Below, piece after piece: positions 9,451 through 18,063 of a DNA stretch of 64,000 bases (position 1 is the stretch's first letter; each line of letters opens with the position of its first letter). The translations under genes and the position numbers were made by a program. The DNA lies in the NCBI GenBank assembly GCA_013388545.1, contig JACAFB010000010.1, positions 96,134 to 160,133 on the forward strand, given 5' to 3'. The notes below the pieces were generated by a model. The model worked only from the letters and a program-made list of their open reading frames with translations, made no database searches and was not told the origin of the DNA. The stretch comes from Ignavibacteriaceae bacterium (lineage in GTDB: Bacteria > Bacteroidota > Ignavibacteria > Ignavibacteriales > Ignavibacteriaceae).

Positions 9451-10599
9451 CTAGTTGCCTCTAACTTTCTTTTTAAGCTGAATAATCTGTTTATCTTTTA
9501 GGACAAAATAAATTGACAGAAGAAGGAAAATAAAAACTCCGCCGAGCACCGATGAAAAAATAACTCTTGGGCCAGAAGCTTTTAATGGAGGAATTGCTTT
9601 ATCAAGCACATCAACAGTTGGCAGGTCGCGGTTCTCCTGTATTTTTTCTTTGTAGTACTGCTGTTGAAGAAGAAGATAAACTTCATTCTGAATTTTAACC
9701 TCTCTTAAAATAGCTGCAAGCTTCTTACCAAGCTCGGGAACTTCTTTAAAGGCAAGCAGATAATCCTGATTACCAAGTTCCATTTTATTGTATTGTTCTT
9801 TTAACTGCTCAAGTTTTTTCTTAAGAGCGATAATTGTTTTATTGTCTTCTCTTAAATTTGATTCGAGTAATCCGATCTGAACTTCAGTATTCACAATTTC
9901 AGTTTTTAATTTTGCGGCAGCATCAATTGCAGCAGAGATTTGTTCAGGAAGTGAAACAGTTTTATTCTTGTTCTGAAATATCATTAACTCATTTTCAGCC
10001 GAATCAAGTTTAGCTTTTGTAAACTTTATCTGCTCTTCAATATATTCGCGCGCTTTTTTAGCTTTTGATGTAAGCTTTTCACGATTGATTTTATCCAATG
10101 CTTCAACAAAAGTATTCGAAAGTTTTGCTGAAAACTTTTTTACCGAGTCTATATTGGCAAAAAACACTGGCAGAAAGGAGGTCTTAGTCTCAACTGTAAG
10201 AGTAATAATTCCTTCTTTGTTTAAAGAGAGTTCTAAATTTTCAAGCAATTTACCTGCAGCTTCGTATTCATTCTTTGAATCAAAATAATCAATAAGATTC
10301 AGTTTTTTTACTACATATTCTGCAGCAGACCTGCTCTTGAGCATTTCCATAAAGAGCTGTGAGTTCGCATTCGTTAAACCGCCAGTGATTAAGTTTGAAA
10401 AATCCTGTCCCCCAATTAGTCCTCCGAAAGATCCGAATTTATTATCCTGTGCGGGAGGCAAAATTGTAACAGGAGCTTTATAAGTTATAGGATAAACGAA
10501 AAATAAAATCAGAAAGATTAAAACAGTTGAAAAGAAAGTAATCTTTAAGATCGGGTTTTTATAAAATAGAATAGTATTAAATATTTCGCGTAGAGTCAA
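9451..10599 (-). CDS. Wzz-like polysaccharide chain-length determinant
   Basis: An inner-membrane protein controlling polymer length and coupling to the outer-membrane exporter. One membrane segment lies near residues 20-40 and a second near 350-375, with a long coiled-coil periplasmic part between them ([16 protein letters not shown] and nearby heptads). The glycine-rich [10 protein letters not shown] stretch after the first helix is seen in relatives. There is no C-terminal tyrosine-kinase domain. I place the start at the TTG at 10599 because GAGGA precedes it by seven bases; this leaves one base after the exporter gene. A further upstream TTG would cause overlap and has no clear binding site. 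Confidence 0.82.
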   Translation of the reverse strand: MTLREIFNTILFYKNPILKITFFSTVLIFLILFFVYPITYKAPVTILPPAQDNKFGSFGGLIGGQDFSNLITGGLTNANSQLFMEMLKSRSAAEYVVKKLNLIDYFDSKNEYEAAGKLLENLELSLNKEGIITLTVETKTSFLPVFFANIDSVKKFSAKLSNTFVEALDKINREKLTSKAKKAREYIEEQIKFTKAKLDSAENELMIFQNKNKTVSLPEQISAAIDAAAKLKTEIVNTEVQIGLLESNLREDNKTIIALKKKLEQLKEQYNKMELGNQDYLLAFKEVPELGKKLAAILREVKIQNEVYLLLQQQYYKEKIQENRDLPTVDVLDKAIPPLKASGPRVIFSSVLGGVFIFLLLSIYFVLKDKQIIQLKKKVRGN

Positions 10600-10600
10600 T

Positions 10601-12190
10601 TTAGTTCCTCGATGCAACAATTATCGCCACAGTTGCAGCAATTATAGATGCAACCTGACCAGCTATTTGTAATGAAGTAGTAAAAACATCCCAGAATTTT
10701 GGTCCCGGTGGATCTTCAGGAATCCAGATAATATCGCCGGGAGATAATTCCTCAACCTCATCAGCATAAACCCATTCACCGGAACGGGCTTTAATTACCC
10801 TCACCTCATCATCAAGGGCTCTCCATCCAAAACCACCTGCTAACCTGATGTAATCTTCAACTTTAAGCCCCGGTTTAAACTCGATATCTCCGGGATTCAA
10901 AACTTGTCCAAGTAAAGTTACATAGTTTTTCTTTTCTGGAATTACAATTACATCACCGCGCTGAAGTATTATATCTTCTTCTTTATTTTTATTTATGAAG
11001 AGATCTTCAAAATTAATTATTACCTTTCCTTTTCTTTGTCGTGATTTGGCTTTAAGATAATCATACTCATCGTCTGTCATATCAGCACGTGGAATCAATT
11101 TTAGTCGCTCAAATTCCGGGTCATAAATTTCACTGCCAACTGTTCGTGTAAGTGAGGCTTCGATTAAACTTGCATTTTCTCTGAATCCCCCGGCTTCGTT
11201 TATTATTTGAGAAAGTGTTGTCTTCTTATCAACAATTTTATAATAACCAGGGTAATTTACGTATCCTTTTATCTCAACTAATTTATCATCGAAGAATTCA
11301 GGTTTCTCTCTAACAACCACATAATCCTGATTTCTGAGTTTGATGTTATTCTCTTTTAAATCACTTAAAGTATAATACTTACTTAACTGATTTTTCCCTT
11401 CTGCATCAAAAGAAATTATTTCGATAGTATCGGTTTTGGATTTGCTTAAAAAACCACCTGCCAGATCTATCAAACCGATTACAGTCTCTCCCTCAACATA
11501 TTCATAGATAGCCGGATATTTAACTAGTCCGCTAATTGTAACAATCTTGTCAGCTTTATCAACAATTACTATATCTCCTTCTTTTAAAAGGGGATTATAT
11601 TTTTTATTACCGGTTCGAAGAAAAGTTAAAAGATCAAAGTTTCTTTCTGTACCGTCAAGAGATTTGATTCGTATGTTTCTGTAATTAGCCGAAGGATTTA
11701 ATCCGTGTGAATTTACAAGCAAATCCACTAATCTGTAACCCGCACTTATAATATATCGATTTGATTTTACTACATCACCAAGCAATGAAACTTTGATAAG
11801 CTTGAAGTTTGAAAGTGTTACAACCACATCAACATCTTTATAATATCTGTTTATAGCATCAATAACTTTGGCTTTTGTTTTTGCAAGAGTTTCTCCATCA
11901 ACTTTAATTACACCGATCTTAGGTATGTAAAGAAATCCTTCAAGATTTACAACGGGGTTGAGAACAACCTCTTCAACACCGCTTATCGAAAGAAAAAAAG
12001 CATCACCCGGACCAATGATGTATTCGCTGGGATCGATTACTCCTTCGCTTGCAACAATGGAGTTTTTCAGTTCAAACAAAGAAAGGGAATCTGCTTTAAG
12101 AAATGACCTTTCATGGTAATTAGGTAGAGACTGAGAGTAACAATCAATTGCAGGAATAATTAATAATATGAATAAAAATTTGATTTTCAC
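10601..12190 (-). CDS. Polysaccharide export protein with SLBB domains (Wza-like)
   Basis: A 529-residue outer-membrane or periplasmic export channel subunit. A signal peptide covers about residues 1-20 (MKIKFLFILLIIPAIDCYSQ), without a clear lipobox after it. The poly_export domain begins near residue 55 with EYIIGPGDAFFLSISG. Several SLBB repeats follow, each with a pattern such as GLVKYPAIYEYVEGETV, KGYVNYPGYYKI and GQVLNPGDIEFKPG. The protein ends with a hydrophobic helix (SLQIAGQVASIIAATVAI), which would anchor it. It is the first gene of the export block and is followed by the Wzz-like gene. Confidence 0.88.
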   Translation of the reverse strand: MKIKFLFILLIIPAIDCYSQSLPNYHERSFLKADSLSLFELKNSIVASEGVIDPSEYIIGPGDAFFLSISGVEEVVLNPVVNLEGFLYIPKIGVIKVDGETLAKTKAKVIDAINRYYKDVDVVVTLSNFKLIKVSLLGDVVKSNRYIISAGYRLVDLLVNSHGLNPSANYRNIRIKSLDGTERNFDLLTFLRTGNKKYNPLLKEGDIVIVDKADKIVTISGLVKYPAIYEYVEGETVIGLIDLAGGFLSKSKTDTIEIISFDAEGKNQLSKYYTLSDLKENNIKLRNQDYVVVREKPEFFDDKLVEIKGYVNYPGYYKIVDKKTTLSQIINEAGGFRENASLIEASLTRTVGSEIYDPEFERLKLIPRADMTDDEYDYLKAKSRQRKGKVIINFEDLFINKNKEEDIILQRGDVIVIPEKKNYVTLLGQVLNPGDIEFKPGLKVEDYIRLAGGFGWRALDDEVRVIKARSGEWVYADEVEELSPGDIIWIPEDPPGPKFWDVFTTSLQIAGQVASIIAATVAIIVASRN

Positions 12191-12220
12191 TTTTGATAAT
12201 CCAAAAGGTATATGAAATCG

Positions 12221-13084
12221 TTAAACCTTGAGTGTAATGTTTCTTAGAGCGAAAATGCTTACAATCAAACTTAACACTGGGCCTATTAGCAAAAATATTA
12301 CGAGATAATAAATTTTGTCCGCTGAATTTATTGAGTCCATAAATCCGGGGGGGGCAAAAAATCTTATAAGAAGATACATTATTCCTACAGCTATCAAGCT
12401 TGCAAAAAATCCTGTGATAACTGAATTAAGTATTAATGGATTTTTTATTGTGGAAATAGAAGCTCCAACAAGTTTCATAGTTTCAAGTTCATCAACCTTT
12501 GATTTCATAATAAGTTTAATTGTGCTGTAAACAATGTAAACCGAAATAAGAATTAACACTACTGTAAGCACGAACACATATTTTTTGATATTATCTATAA
12601 ATCCTAAGACAGAATAAATGAAGTCATCTTTAAAGATCACTTCACTAACACCGGGAATTTTTGATAGATTTTTTATAATTCCGTCCAGGTTGCTTTTATC
12701 TGCATAATTTGCTTTCAAGGTTACAGCATAGGAAGGTGGAAGAGGATTATAGTCTAATAGCTTTCTGAAATCTTCACCGGTTTCTTTTATGAATATTTCA
12801 GCAGCCTCATCTTTGCTGATGTACCTGAATGAGCGCACAAAATTTTTCCCTTTGATCTCATTTTCTAAAATTACAAGCTGGTTATCGCTGATTGGATCAA
12901 CAAGAAACAAATTAAGAACAATACTTTGCTTTAAAAACTTCTGATATTCAGCTGATAATTTTATTGATGCAATTGATGCAATTATCAGCAGCACAGATAT
13001 GCTTATAGAAATTAATGAAAGGATAAATGAAAGTTTTGACCTTCCGATTAACTTAAACGCTTCTTTAATCCAGAATAGTATCAT
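12221..13084 (-). CDS. ftsX: FtsX-type cell division permease
   Basis: FtsX is the membrane part of the FtsEX ABC system that activates cell-wall hydrolases at the division site. This 287-residue protein has the family layout: one helix near residues 18-42, a periplasmic domain with the sequence FIKETGEDFRKLLDYNPLP, and three helices from about residue 165 to the end. The ATPase partner FtsE is not in this window. The gene lies 32 bases after a lipoprotein gene of the recR run. Its coding sequence contains an unusual run of eight cytosines (plus-strand G at 12347-12354) but the frame is intact. Confidence 0.88.
   Translation of the reverse strand: MILFWIKEAFKLIGRSKLSFILSLISISISVLLIIASIASIKLSAEYQKFLKQSIVLNLFLVDPISDNQLVILENEIKGKNFVRSFRYISKDEAAEIFIKETGEDFRKLLDYNPLPPSYAVTLKANYADKSNLDGIIKNLSKIPGVSEVIFKDDFIYSVLGFIDNIKKYVFVLTVVLILISVYIVYSTIKLIMKSKVDELETMKLVGASISTIKNPLILNSVITGFFASLIAVGIMYLLIRFFAPPGFMDSINSADKIYYLVIFLLIGPVLSLIVSIFALRNITLKV
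12347..12354. repeat. Eight-base homopolymer (G8/C8) inside ftsX
   Basis: A run of eight G on the plus strand, in strongly AT-rich surroundings, encodes the Ala-Pro-Pro-Gly part of FtsX. It is directly next to a run of A (T on the coding strand). Such tracts are prone to slippage and to sequencing error. The reading frame is open as given. Confidence 0.9.
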
Positions 13085-13116
13085 AGGAATTATTCTTTTT
13101 TTTGTTAGTAAAGATA

Positions 13117-13620
13117 TTAAAAATTTGATTCATCTATCCAGCGGGTTATCTGCCATTTTTCTGTTGCAAGATTTTTTTGCAAAGCAAGGTTCACCCGTCC
13201 ATCAAGCCGTACCACATCGGTAGGATTGAAGGTAATTGTCAAATTGAAACTTCGGATAATATTTGCAGAAAGAGAATCTTCAGTTGCCAAAACAATATTA
13301 TTCCATATTAATTCAAGCCTCTGCGAATTCTGGAACAAGCCATAAGTGGTTTTCATTTCATCGGACCTCCCCCAGGAAACATCATAACCAAGATCATAAT
13401 CCCTGTAGGTGAAATTAAAATCCTGAGAAAGCATCTCACCGTAAATTGATGTGTCCTTAAATGTATAAGCATACCTGAAGTTCTGAAAAACTCCATCAAT
13501 CGATTTAAGATCAGATATAACAGGCCCTGAACCATCAACGTTTTCATCAAATGCTGGTGCAAAAGGGTTTTTACATCCCATTTGTAAAAACAGAAATAAT
13601 ATTGCCGCTGTTTTTTTAAT
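13117..13620 (-). CDS. Small lipoprotein of unknown function, apparently initiated at AUU
   Basis: I do not recognise the family. From the only upstream in-frame initiation candidate, an ATT at 13620, the protein is 167 residues and starts with a textbook lipoprotein signal: two lysines, a hydrophobic core, and the lipobox LQMGC with cysteine near residue 15. Starting at the ATG at 13581 would remove the signal and leave MGC at the front. No ATG, GTG or TTG lies between that ATG and an in-frame stop at 13633-13635. The ATT overlaps the stop codon of the upstream lipoprotein gene, pointing to coupled translation. The mature part has a beta-rich look (NFTYRDYDLGYDVSW). Confidence 0.7.
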   Translation of the reverse strand: MKKTAAILFLFLQMGCKNPFAPAFDENVDGSGPVISDLKSIDGVFQNFRYAYTFKDTSIYGEMLSQDFNFTYRDYDLGYDVSWGRSDEMKTTYGLFQNSQRLELIWNNIVLATEDSLSANIIRSFNLTITFNPTDVVRLDGRVNLALQKNLATEKWQITRWIDESNF

Positions 13621-14197
13621 AGTTTCTTCCTTTCATTTCGCTCCAGCTGGGGAAATCGGGATTTTTAATATCCTGCCAGAAATAAACTACCCAAAAAGAT
13701 CGAGAATCTCTAATCATACTGAACTTTAAATCACCAAGATAATTTTCCGGAATGCTGCCATCATTCGGAAGGTTTATCGAATAAGTAGCAGTATAAATTA
13801 AGCTGTCGCCCTGGGGGCTTGATGAAACATTTGAAAAAGAAAGTGATGCGGGAAAATCAGCAGGTATTTTTTGAATCAGGTTTCTGAAATATTGCTCTTC
13901 GTCTTTTTTCGACCAGTCTTCAGCCAGAAAAGGATAATTTAATGTTGCGCCGCTTGAAGGAGAAAATCTGAACGATCGTCCGGCAAAGGAAGAATCAGCA
14001 AAACAGGAAAGATAGTTCTCGACATTCTTATCTTTAAATGCGAATATCAAATTCTGAATCACAGCAGCTGGTTCCAGAGGCGGTTGAAAATCATCCCGCG
14101 GCTGATCCGGAGTCTCAGCATTTCTTGTAGTGAACAAATCACAGCTGCTGAGAAACATTATCAAAACAAAATTCAATATGGAAATGACGTATTTCAT
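13616..14197 (-). CDS. Lipoprotein of unknown function
   Basis: A 193-residue secreted lipoprotein. The signal peptide MKYVISILNFVLIMFLSSC ends in the lipobox LSSC with cysteine at residue 19. A proline- and acid-rich linker follows. The rest (VIQNLIFAFKDKNVENYLSCF, then YTATYSINL and FWVVYFWQD) resembles an NTF2/SnoaL-like cone fold, often seen in small bacterial lipoproteins, but I cannot name the family. The gene overlaps the methyltransferase gene by four bases and the next lipoprotein by a few bases, so all are probably cotranslated. Confidence 0.75.
   Translation of the reverse strand: MKYVISILNFVLIMFLSSCDLFTTRNAETPDQPRDDFQPPLEPAAVIQNLIFAFKDKNVENYLSCFADSSFAGRSFRFSPSSGATLNYPFLAEDWSKKDEEQYFRNLIQKIPADFPASLSFSNVSSSPQGDSLIYTATYSINLPNDGSIPENYLGDLKFSMIRDSRSFWVVYFWQDIKNPDFPSWSEMKGRNY
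13626..13632 (-). promoter_or_regulatory. Ribosome-binding site supporting an AUU start
   Basis: The minus strand reads AAGGAAG here, inside the last codons of the upstream lipoprotein gene. Its AGGA core is seven bases before the ATT at 13620-13618, the ideal distance. No other start codon is served by it. It therefore decides the start of the following gene. Confidence 0.65.
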
Positions 14198-14931
14198 TTC
14201 TGAGCAATAATAATAATTCTTTGAGAAGAATTTAAGTCAAAATCACTTCCGTTAAAATCGCCAAAACACTTAATTATTTTGAAACCGGTTTTTACTAACT
14301 CGATCTTCAGTTCTTCAGAGGTAAACAACCTTACAGATTCGATGTAGTTTTTTTCAGTCCCGTTTTGCTTGACCAGAATATTCTTTACAACTCTGCCGTT
14401 CTCAATTCTTCTTCGCTGAATAATTATTTCATCAAGAAATTTTTCTTCTGATTCAGGAACAAGATTTTTCATAATGTAATCAGCATTAAAAAAATCTATC
14501 ACAAAATATCCTTTATCAAGTAAAAGGTTGTATGCCCCTTTGATTATGCTGAAATTTTCTGAATCTGATTCAAAATAACCGAAACTGGTGAACAGATTTA
14601 CAATAAGATCAAACTCTTTTTCAAAATTTAAATCTCTCATATCTCTTTCGAGGAATTGAATTTTCAGTCCGATTCTTTCTGTAAGTGACTTTGCTGCTGA
14701 AAGAAGATTACTGCTTAAGTCAATTGCGGTTACTTTAAATCCCTTCTCGGCGAAATAAATAGAATGTCTTCCTGTTCCACAGGCGAGATCAAGAACTTTT
14801 GCTCCGCTTTTAAGAGTTACGTTCTTTAAAATCAATTCAACCAGTGAGTGAGCATCTGATTGATTTCTGTGTCTGTAAACGTTTAGATACTCGGGGGTAT
14901 TAAACCAATCTCGATACCAGTCTTTCATCAC
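14194..14931 (-). CDS. Class I SAM-dependent methyltransferase
   Basis: A 245-residue cytoplasmic methyltransferase. Motif I, VLDLACGTGRHSIYFAEKG, is near residues 44-62, followed by the acidic end of strand two in TAIDLSSNLL and FLERDMRDL near residue 95. LIVNLFTSFGYF is motif IV. The N-terminal WYRDWFNTPEYLNVYRHR is typical of a group of small-molecule or unknown-substrate enzymes near recR in this phylum. It overlaps recR by four bases. The substrate is not determined by the sequence. Confidence 0.85.
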   Translation of the reverse strand: MMKDWYRDWFNTPEYLNVYRHRNQSDAHSLVELILKNVTLKSGAKVLDLACGTGRHSIYFAEKGFKVTAIDLSSNLLSAAKSLTERIGLKIQFLERDMRDLNFEKEFDLIVNLFTSFGYFESDSENFSIIKGAYNLLLDKGYFVIDFFNADYIMKNLVPESEEKFLDEIIIQRRRIENGRVVKNILVKQNGTEKNYIESVRLFTSEELKIELVKTGFKIIKCFGDFNGSDFDLNSSQRIIIIAQK

Positions 14932-15524
14932 AGAGTTATTCTGTTGATCATTGCTTTTCCAATTGTTGCTTCATCGGCGAATTCAAGGTCACCGCCAATT
15001 GGCAATCCTCTTGCAATTCTTGAAACTTTTACACCAAGAGGCTTTATTAGTTTTGCAAGATATAAAGAAGTTGTCTCGCCCTCAGTATCCGGGTTAAGTG
15101 CAAGAATAACTTCGGTAATTTGTTCTTTTTCAAATCTCAGGATTAATTCTTTAATATGAAGTGAATCGGCTGTTACGCCTGTCAATGGGGATAAAACCCC
15201 ACCAAGAACGTGATATAATCCATTAAATTCGAGGGATTTCTCAATTGCAATTACATCGCTTGCTTCCTCAACAATACACAAAGTCTGCTGGTCTCTTTTA
15301 TTGCTTTGACAAATATTGCAAAATTCCTCAACAGAAAGATTAAAACAGCGGTTGCATAACCTGAGTTTTATTTTCAGGTTTTTAAGTGCGTTGAGCAGAT
15401 TATCAACATAAGTTTCTTCACTTTTAATCAAATGTAATGCAAGTCTTTGGGCAGTTTTTTTCCCTATCCCCGGAAGTTTATTAAGTTCTTCAATTGCTAT
15501 TTGTAAAGGTTCTGCGATTTGCAA
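14928..15524 (-). CDS. recR: Recombination mediator RecR
   Basis: RecR works with RecO and RecF to load RecA onto gapped DNA. The 198-residue protein has all parts in order: the helix-hairpin-helix LNKLPGIGKKTAQRLA at residues 14-29, a four-cysteine zinc finger (CNRC and CNIC, about residues 57-73), the Toprim domain with CIVEEASDVIAIE, and the C-terminal GVKVSRIARGLPIGGDLEFAD stretch. It starts two bases after ybaB, the classical neighbour, and overlaps the methyltransferase gene. dnaX, often in the same operon, is not adjacent here. Confidence 0.96.
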   Translation of the reverse strand: MQIAEPLQIAIEELNKLPGIGKKTAQRLALHLIKSEETYVDNLLNALKNLKIKLRLCNRCFNLSVEEFCNICQSNKRDQQTLCIVEEASDVIAIEKSLEFNGLYHVLGGVLSPLTGVTADSLHIKELILRFEKEQITEVILALNPDTEGETTSLYLAKLIKPLGVKVSRIARGLPIGGDLEFADEATIGKAMINRITL

Positions 15525-15526
15525 CT

Positions 15527-15853
15527 TTACATTCCCGGAAGTTTAAGTCCTGGAGGCATCATTCCTTTCGTAACTTTCATCATCTCATCCTCTGCCAATT
15601 TATTTGCAGCTTGTAAAACTTTGTTTACTGCCGCTACAACAAGATCTTCAAGAATCTCCTTTTCCTCTGAATTAATAACTTGTGGGTCAATTTCGATTGA
15701 AATCAGTTCTTTTTGGCCGTTTGCGGTAGCTTTTATCATCCCACCACCAGCCTCTTCTGTAACTTTTAAATTGGCCAGTTCCTGCTGAACCCTTTGCATT
15801 TCTTCCTGCATTTTTTGCACCTGTTTCAACATTCCCTGCATTCCGCCTTTCAT
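15527..15853 (-). CDS. YbaB/EbfC nucleoid-associated protein
   Basis: A 108-residue DNA-binding protein that forms dimers and coats the nucleoid. The N-terminal coiled coil (LKQVQKMQEEMQRVQQELA) and the central GGGMIKATANGQKELISIEI are diagnostic. The C-terminus ends in the usual flexible glycine/proline tail (GMMPPGLKLPGM). It heads the minus-strand run that continues through recR to ftsX. The 141-base gap upstream is shared with the divergent PurC-like gene and probably contains both promoters. Confidence 0.94.
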   Translation of the reverse strand: MKGGMQGMLKQVQKMQEEMQRVQQELANLKVTEEAGGGMIKATANGQKELISIEIDPQVINSEEKEILEDLVVAAVNKVLQAANKLAEDEMMKVTKGMMPPGLKLPGM

Positions 15854-15916
15854 CCAATAATCTCCATAAATTATTATTAAAATTGCTTTTCTGGCGGTAA
15901 ATATAATAATAATAGT

Positions 15917-15944
15917 TTGACTTTATGCACCTAATTTTCATAAT
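15917..15944 (+). promoter_or_regulatory. Candidate sigma-70-type promoter for the PurC-like/psd/pssA/purSQ operon
   Basis: TTGACT at 15917-15922 and CATAAT at 15939-15944 are separated by 16 bases and lie about 50 bases before the ATG at 15995. Both boxes are close to the -35 and -10 consensus. The assignment is by eye only; AT-rich sequence gives chance matches. Confidence 0.4.
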
Positions 15945-15994
15945 TTCTCTGTCAAAATAACTATTACTTAACTCCAACTTTTATATGATTTATT

Positions 15995-16672
15995 ATGCAG
16001 AATACAAATACTAAAGAAAGTCTTCACTTTGATGATCAGAATTATAATATAGTTGAGTATTCTGATAATTTTCAAATAAATGGAAAGAAGATTACAATTA
16101 AAGGATTAGGAGAGAAATATTCTAAAATAAACTCCTTCTTTCTTGATTATCTTAAAGAATATCATATCCCTACGGGTTTTATCAGAGTAAATACAAGTAA
16201 TTCTTTAATGTTCGTTAAGGATACCCGCTTCCCCTTCTGCATAAAAATTCTTAACATTATTGATAAGCGAACGGCAAAAATTTTTAGCAAAAAGGAAGGT
16301 GATTTATTAAATCTTCCTGTCTTTGAAATTCATTCCGGAAAACAAAAAGAATCATTGATAACCGAAAGTCATCTTATTGCGTTTGAATTGGCAACAAATG
16401 AAGAAATAAGATTGATTTTAAGAATATGCTCAAAGATAAATGCTGTTCTAAAATCATTCTTCGAAAGAAGAAATGAAATTTTGGCAGAAGTATGTTGTTA
16501 CTTTGGAAAAAACGAAGATAAAATCTATTTATTTGATGAATTTACCCCTTCAAGCATTAAAATTTTTTCCGGTGACGACAAAAACAACAAACGGCCTAAT
16601 CCATATAAATTGATCACTTCAAATGATATGAAAAAGTATACCGAGCATCTTTTCAATTTAACGAGCGTCTGA
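15995..16672 (+). CDS. Divergent PurC (SAICAR synthetase)-like protein
   Basis: The 225 residues align by eye along most of PurC: VEYSDNF and NGKKITIKGLGEKYSKINSFF match the early ATP-binding half. IPTGFIRV, ESLITESHLIAFELATNEEI and ILRICSKINAVLKSFF match the centre, and IYLFDEFTPSSIKIF matches the end motif DEISPDT-R-W. PurC joins aspartate to CAIR in purine synthesis. Several signature positions differ: the start segment of the LYEGKAK-VY type is absent, the RN-AAGS region reads NIIDKRTAKIF, and DFKLEFG reads EVCCYFG. It may be a fast-evolving functional enzyme or a paralogue with another role. It precedes psd by two bases, with purS and purQ downstream. Confidence 0.65.
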   Translation: MQNTNTKESLHFDDQNYNIVEYSDNFQINGKKITIKGLGEKYSKINSFFLDYLKEYHIPTGFIRVNTSNSLMFVKDTRFPFCIKILNIIDKRTAKIFSKKEGDLLNLPVFEIHSGKQKESLITESHLIAFELATNEEIRLILRICSKINAVLKSFFERRNEILAEVCCYFGKNEDKIYLFDEFTPSSIKIFSGDDKNNKRPNPYKLITSNDMKKYTEHLFNLTSV

Positions 16673-16674
16673 AA

Positions 16675-17325
16675 ATGTTTACTAAATACGGTTACACTAC
16701 ACTTGGAATTATAGCAATAATTTCCTTTCTACTAATTTCCTCAAGTTTCTTTGTTCATAACAGCATATTAAAAGGATTACTGATAATCATACCTACTGTA
16801 TTTCTCATTTTTACTATGAATTTTTTCCGGGATCCGGAGAGAAAAGCTCCATCAGCCGATAATGTTGTCGTTTCACCTGCCGACGGCAAAGTCTTATTTG
16901 TTAAGGAAATTGAGGACAAGAATTTTGTGAACTCAAAAGCAAAACAAATATCTGTTTTTATGTCTCCCCTGAACGTTCACGTCAACAGGATTCCGATAGA
17001 TGGTAAAATTGATTACCTTAAATACCACCAGGGGGAATTCATTGCTGCATTTGAAGACAAAGCCTCCGAAAGAAATGAACGCTCAGAATTCGGAATAACC
17101 AGCAAGTATGGCAAAGTGTTTTTTACGCAGGTTGCGGGGTTTATAGCACGCAGGATCGTTTATGAAATAGAGTTGGGTGATTCAGTAAAAATTGGGGAAA
17201 GATTTGGAATGATTAAATTTGGAAGCCGTGTTGATGTAATTGTTTCATCTGAATGGAAGGAAAAAGTTAAAAAGGATGATATCGTCAAAGCTGGCGAGAC
17301 AATTCTTTTTGAACATGTAAAGTAA
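16675..17325 (+). CDS. psd: Phosphatidylserine decarboxylase, short type
   Basis: The enzyme makes phosphatidylethanolamine at the inner membrane. The 216-residue protein has one or two N-terminal membrane helices, the FFRDPERKAP motif near residue 50, SPADGKV near residue 65, and NVHVNRIP near residue 100. The FGSR motif near residue 184 supplies the serine at which the proenzyme cleaves itself to form the pyruvoyl group. This is the short class without the long N-terminal domain of E. coli Psd. It touches pssA, whose product makes its substrate. Confidence 0.94.
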   Translation: MFTKYGYTTLGIIAIISFLLISSSFFVHNSILKGLLIIIPTVFLIFTMNFFRDPERKAPSADNVVVSPADGKVLFVKEIEDKNFVNSKAKQISVFMSPLNVHVNRIPIDGKIDYLKYHQGEFIAAFEDKASERNERSEFGITSKYGKVFFTQVAGFIARRIVYEIELGDSVKIGERFGMIKFGSRVDVIVSSEWKEKVKKDDIVKAGETILFEHVK

Positions 17326-18051
17326 ATGAATCGTCTTCGAATTGCTCCTTCAGTAATACCAAATCTGTTTACTGCTATGAATATGTTTTGCGGATTTTTA
17401 TCCGTTATTTATTCCAGCAGTGAGCAGTTCTTTATGGCGGGATGGTTAATTATACTTGCAGCTGTTTTTGATGCTCTCGACGGATTGATGGCCCGGCTTA
17501 CAAACTCAAGCAGCCAATTAGGGGTTGAACTTGATTCGCTTTCGGATATAGTAAGCTTTGGTGTTGCTCCCGCTTTTTTGATTTACTCTACTTATCTGTT
17601 TCAGTTTGAAGTCCTTGGAATTATATTAAGCTCACTTATAATGATTTCGGGCGGATTCAGGCTTGCTCGTTTCAATGTTCAATTGGTTGGATTTAGTAAA
17701 TCATATTTCACAGGGTTACCGATTCCAAGTTCAGGAATCACTGTAGCATCTTTCGTACTTTCCTTTTTAAATCCGGACAATAATTTTTCCAGACCTTATG
17801 CTGACTTTATTATCCCGATGATTTTGCTTCTTGCTTTTTTAATGGTTAGCAAAATTAGGTATAACACTTTCCCCAAAATCACTATCGCATCTTTCAGAGA
17901 AAAGCCGGTAAGATTTTTTTTGGCTGTTGGAGCAATTCTGATACTTGTTTTTGCACAAGTGAAGGGATTATTCGGTTTATTTGTTTTGGTGATTCTATTT
18001 GGTATTTTTAGACACATTTATTATAAAGTTCAATCTAAAAAAATTAAATAA
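17326..18051 (+). CDS. pssA: CDP-diacylglycerol--serine O-phosphatidyltransferase
   Basis: This membrane enzyme transfers phosphatidate from CDP-diacylglycerol to serine. The signature of CDP-alcohol phosphatidyltransferases, D-G-x2-A-R-x8-G-x3-D-x3-D, is complete in the stretch from DALDGLMARL to GVELDSLSD at about residues 48-72. FGVAPAFLIY follows, as usual for PssA. There are about six to seven hydrophobic helices in 241 residues. Start and stop codons of psd and pssA are adjacent, so the two steps of phosphatidylethanolamine synthesis are made together. Confidence 0.94.
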   Translation: MNRLRIAPSVIPNLFTAMNMFCGFLSVIYSSSEQFFMAGWLIILAAVFDALDGLMARLTNSSSQLGVELDSLSDIVSFGVAPAFLIYSTYLFQFEVLGIILSSLIMISGGFRLARFNVQLVGFSKSYFTGLPIPSSGITVASFVLSFLNPDNNFSRPYADFIIPMILLLAFLMVSKIRYNTFPKITIASFREKPVRFFLAVGAILILVFAQVKGLFGLFVLVILFGIFRHIYYKVQSKKIK

Positions 18052-18063
18052 TCCGAACTAAAA

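Noticed and set aside
15687..15977. Open frame of 96 codons overlapping ybaB
   Set aside because: Same strand, other frame, low-complexity start, and it covers most of the clear ybaB gene; no binding site or family match.
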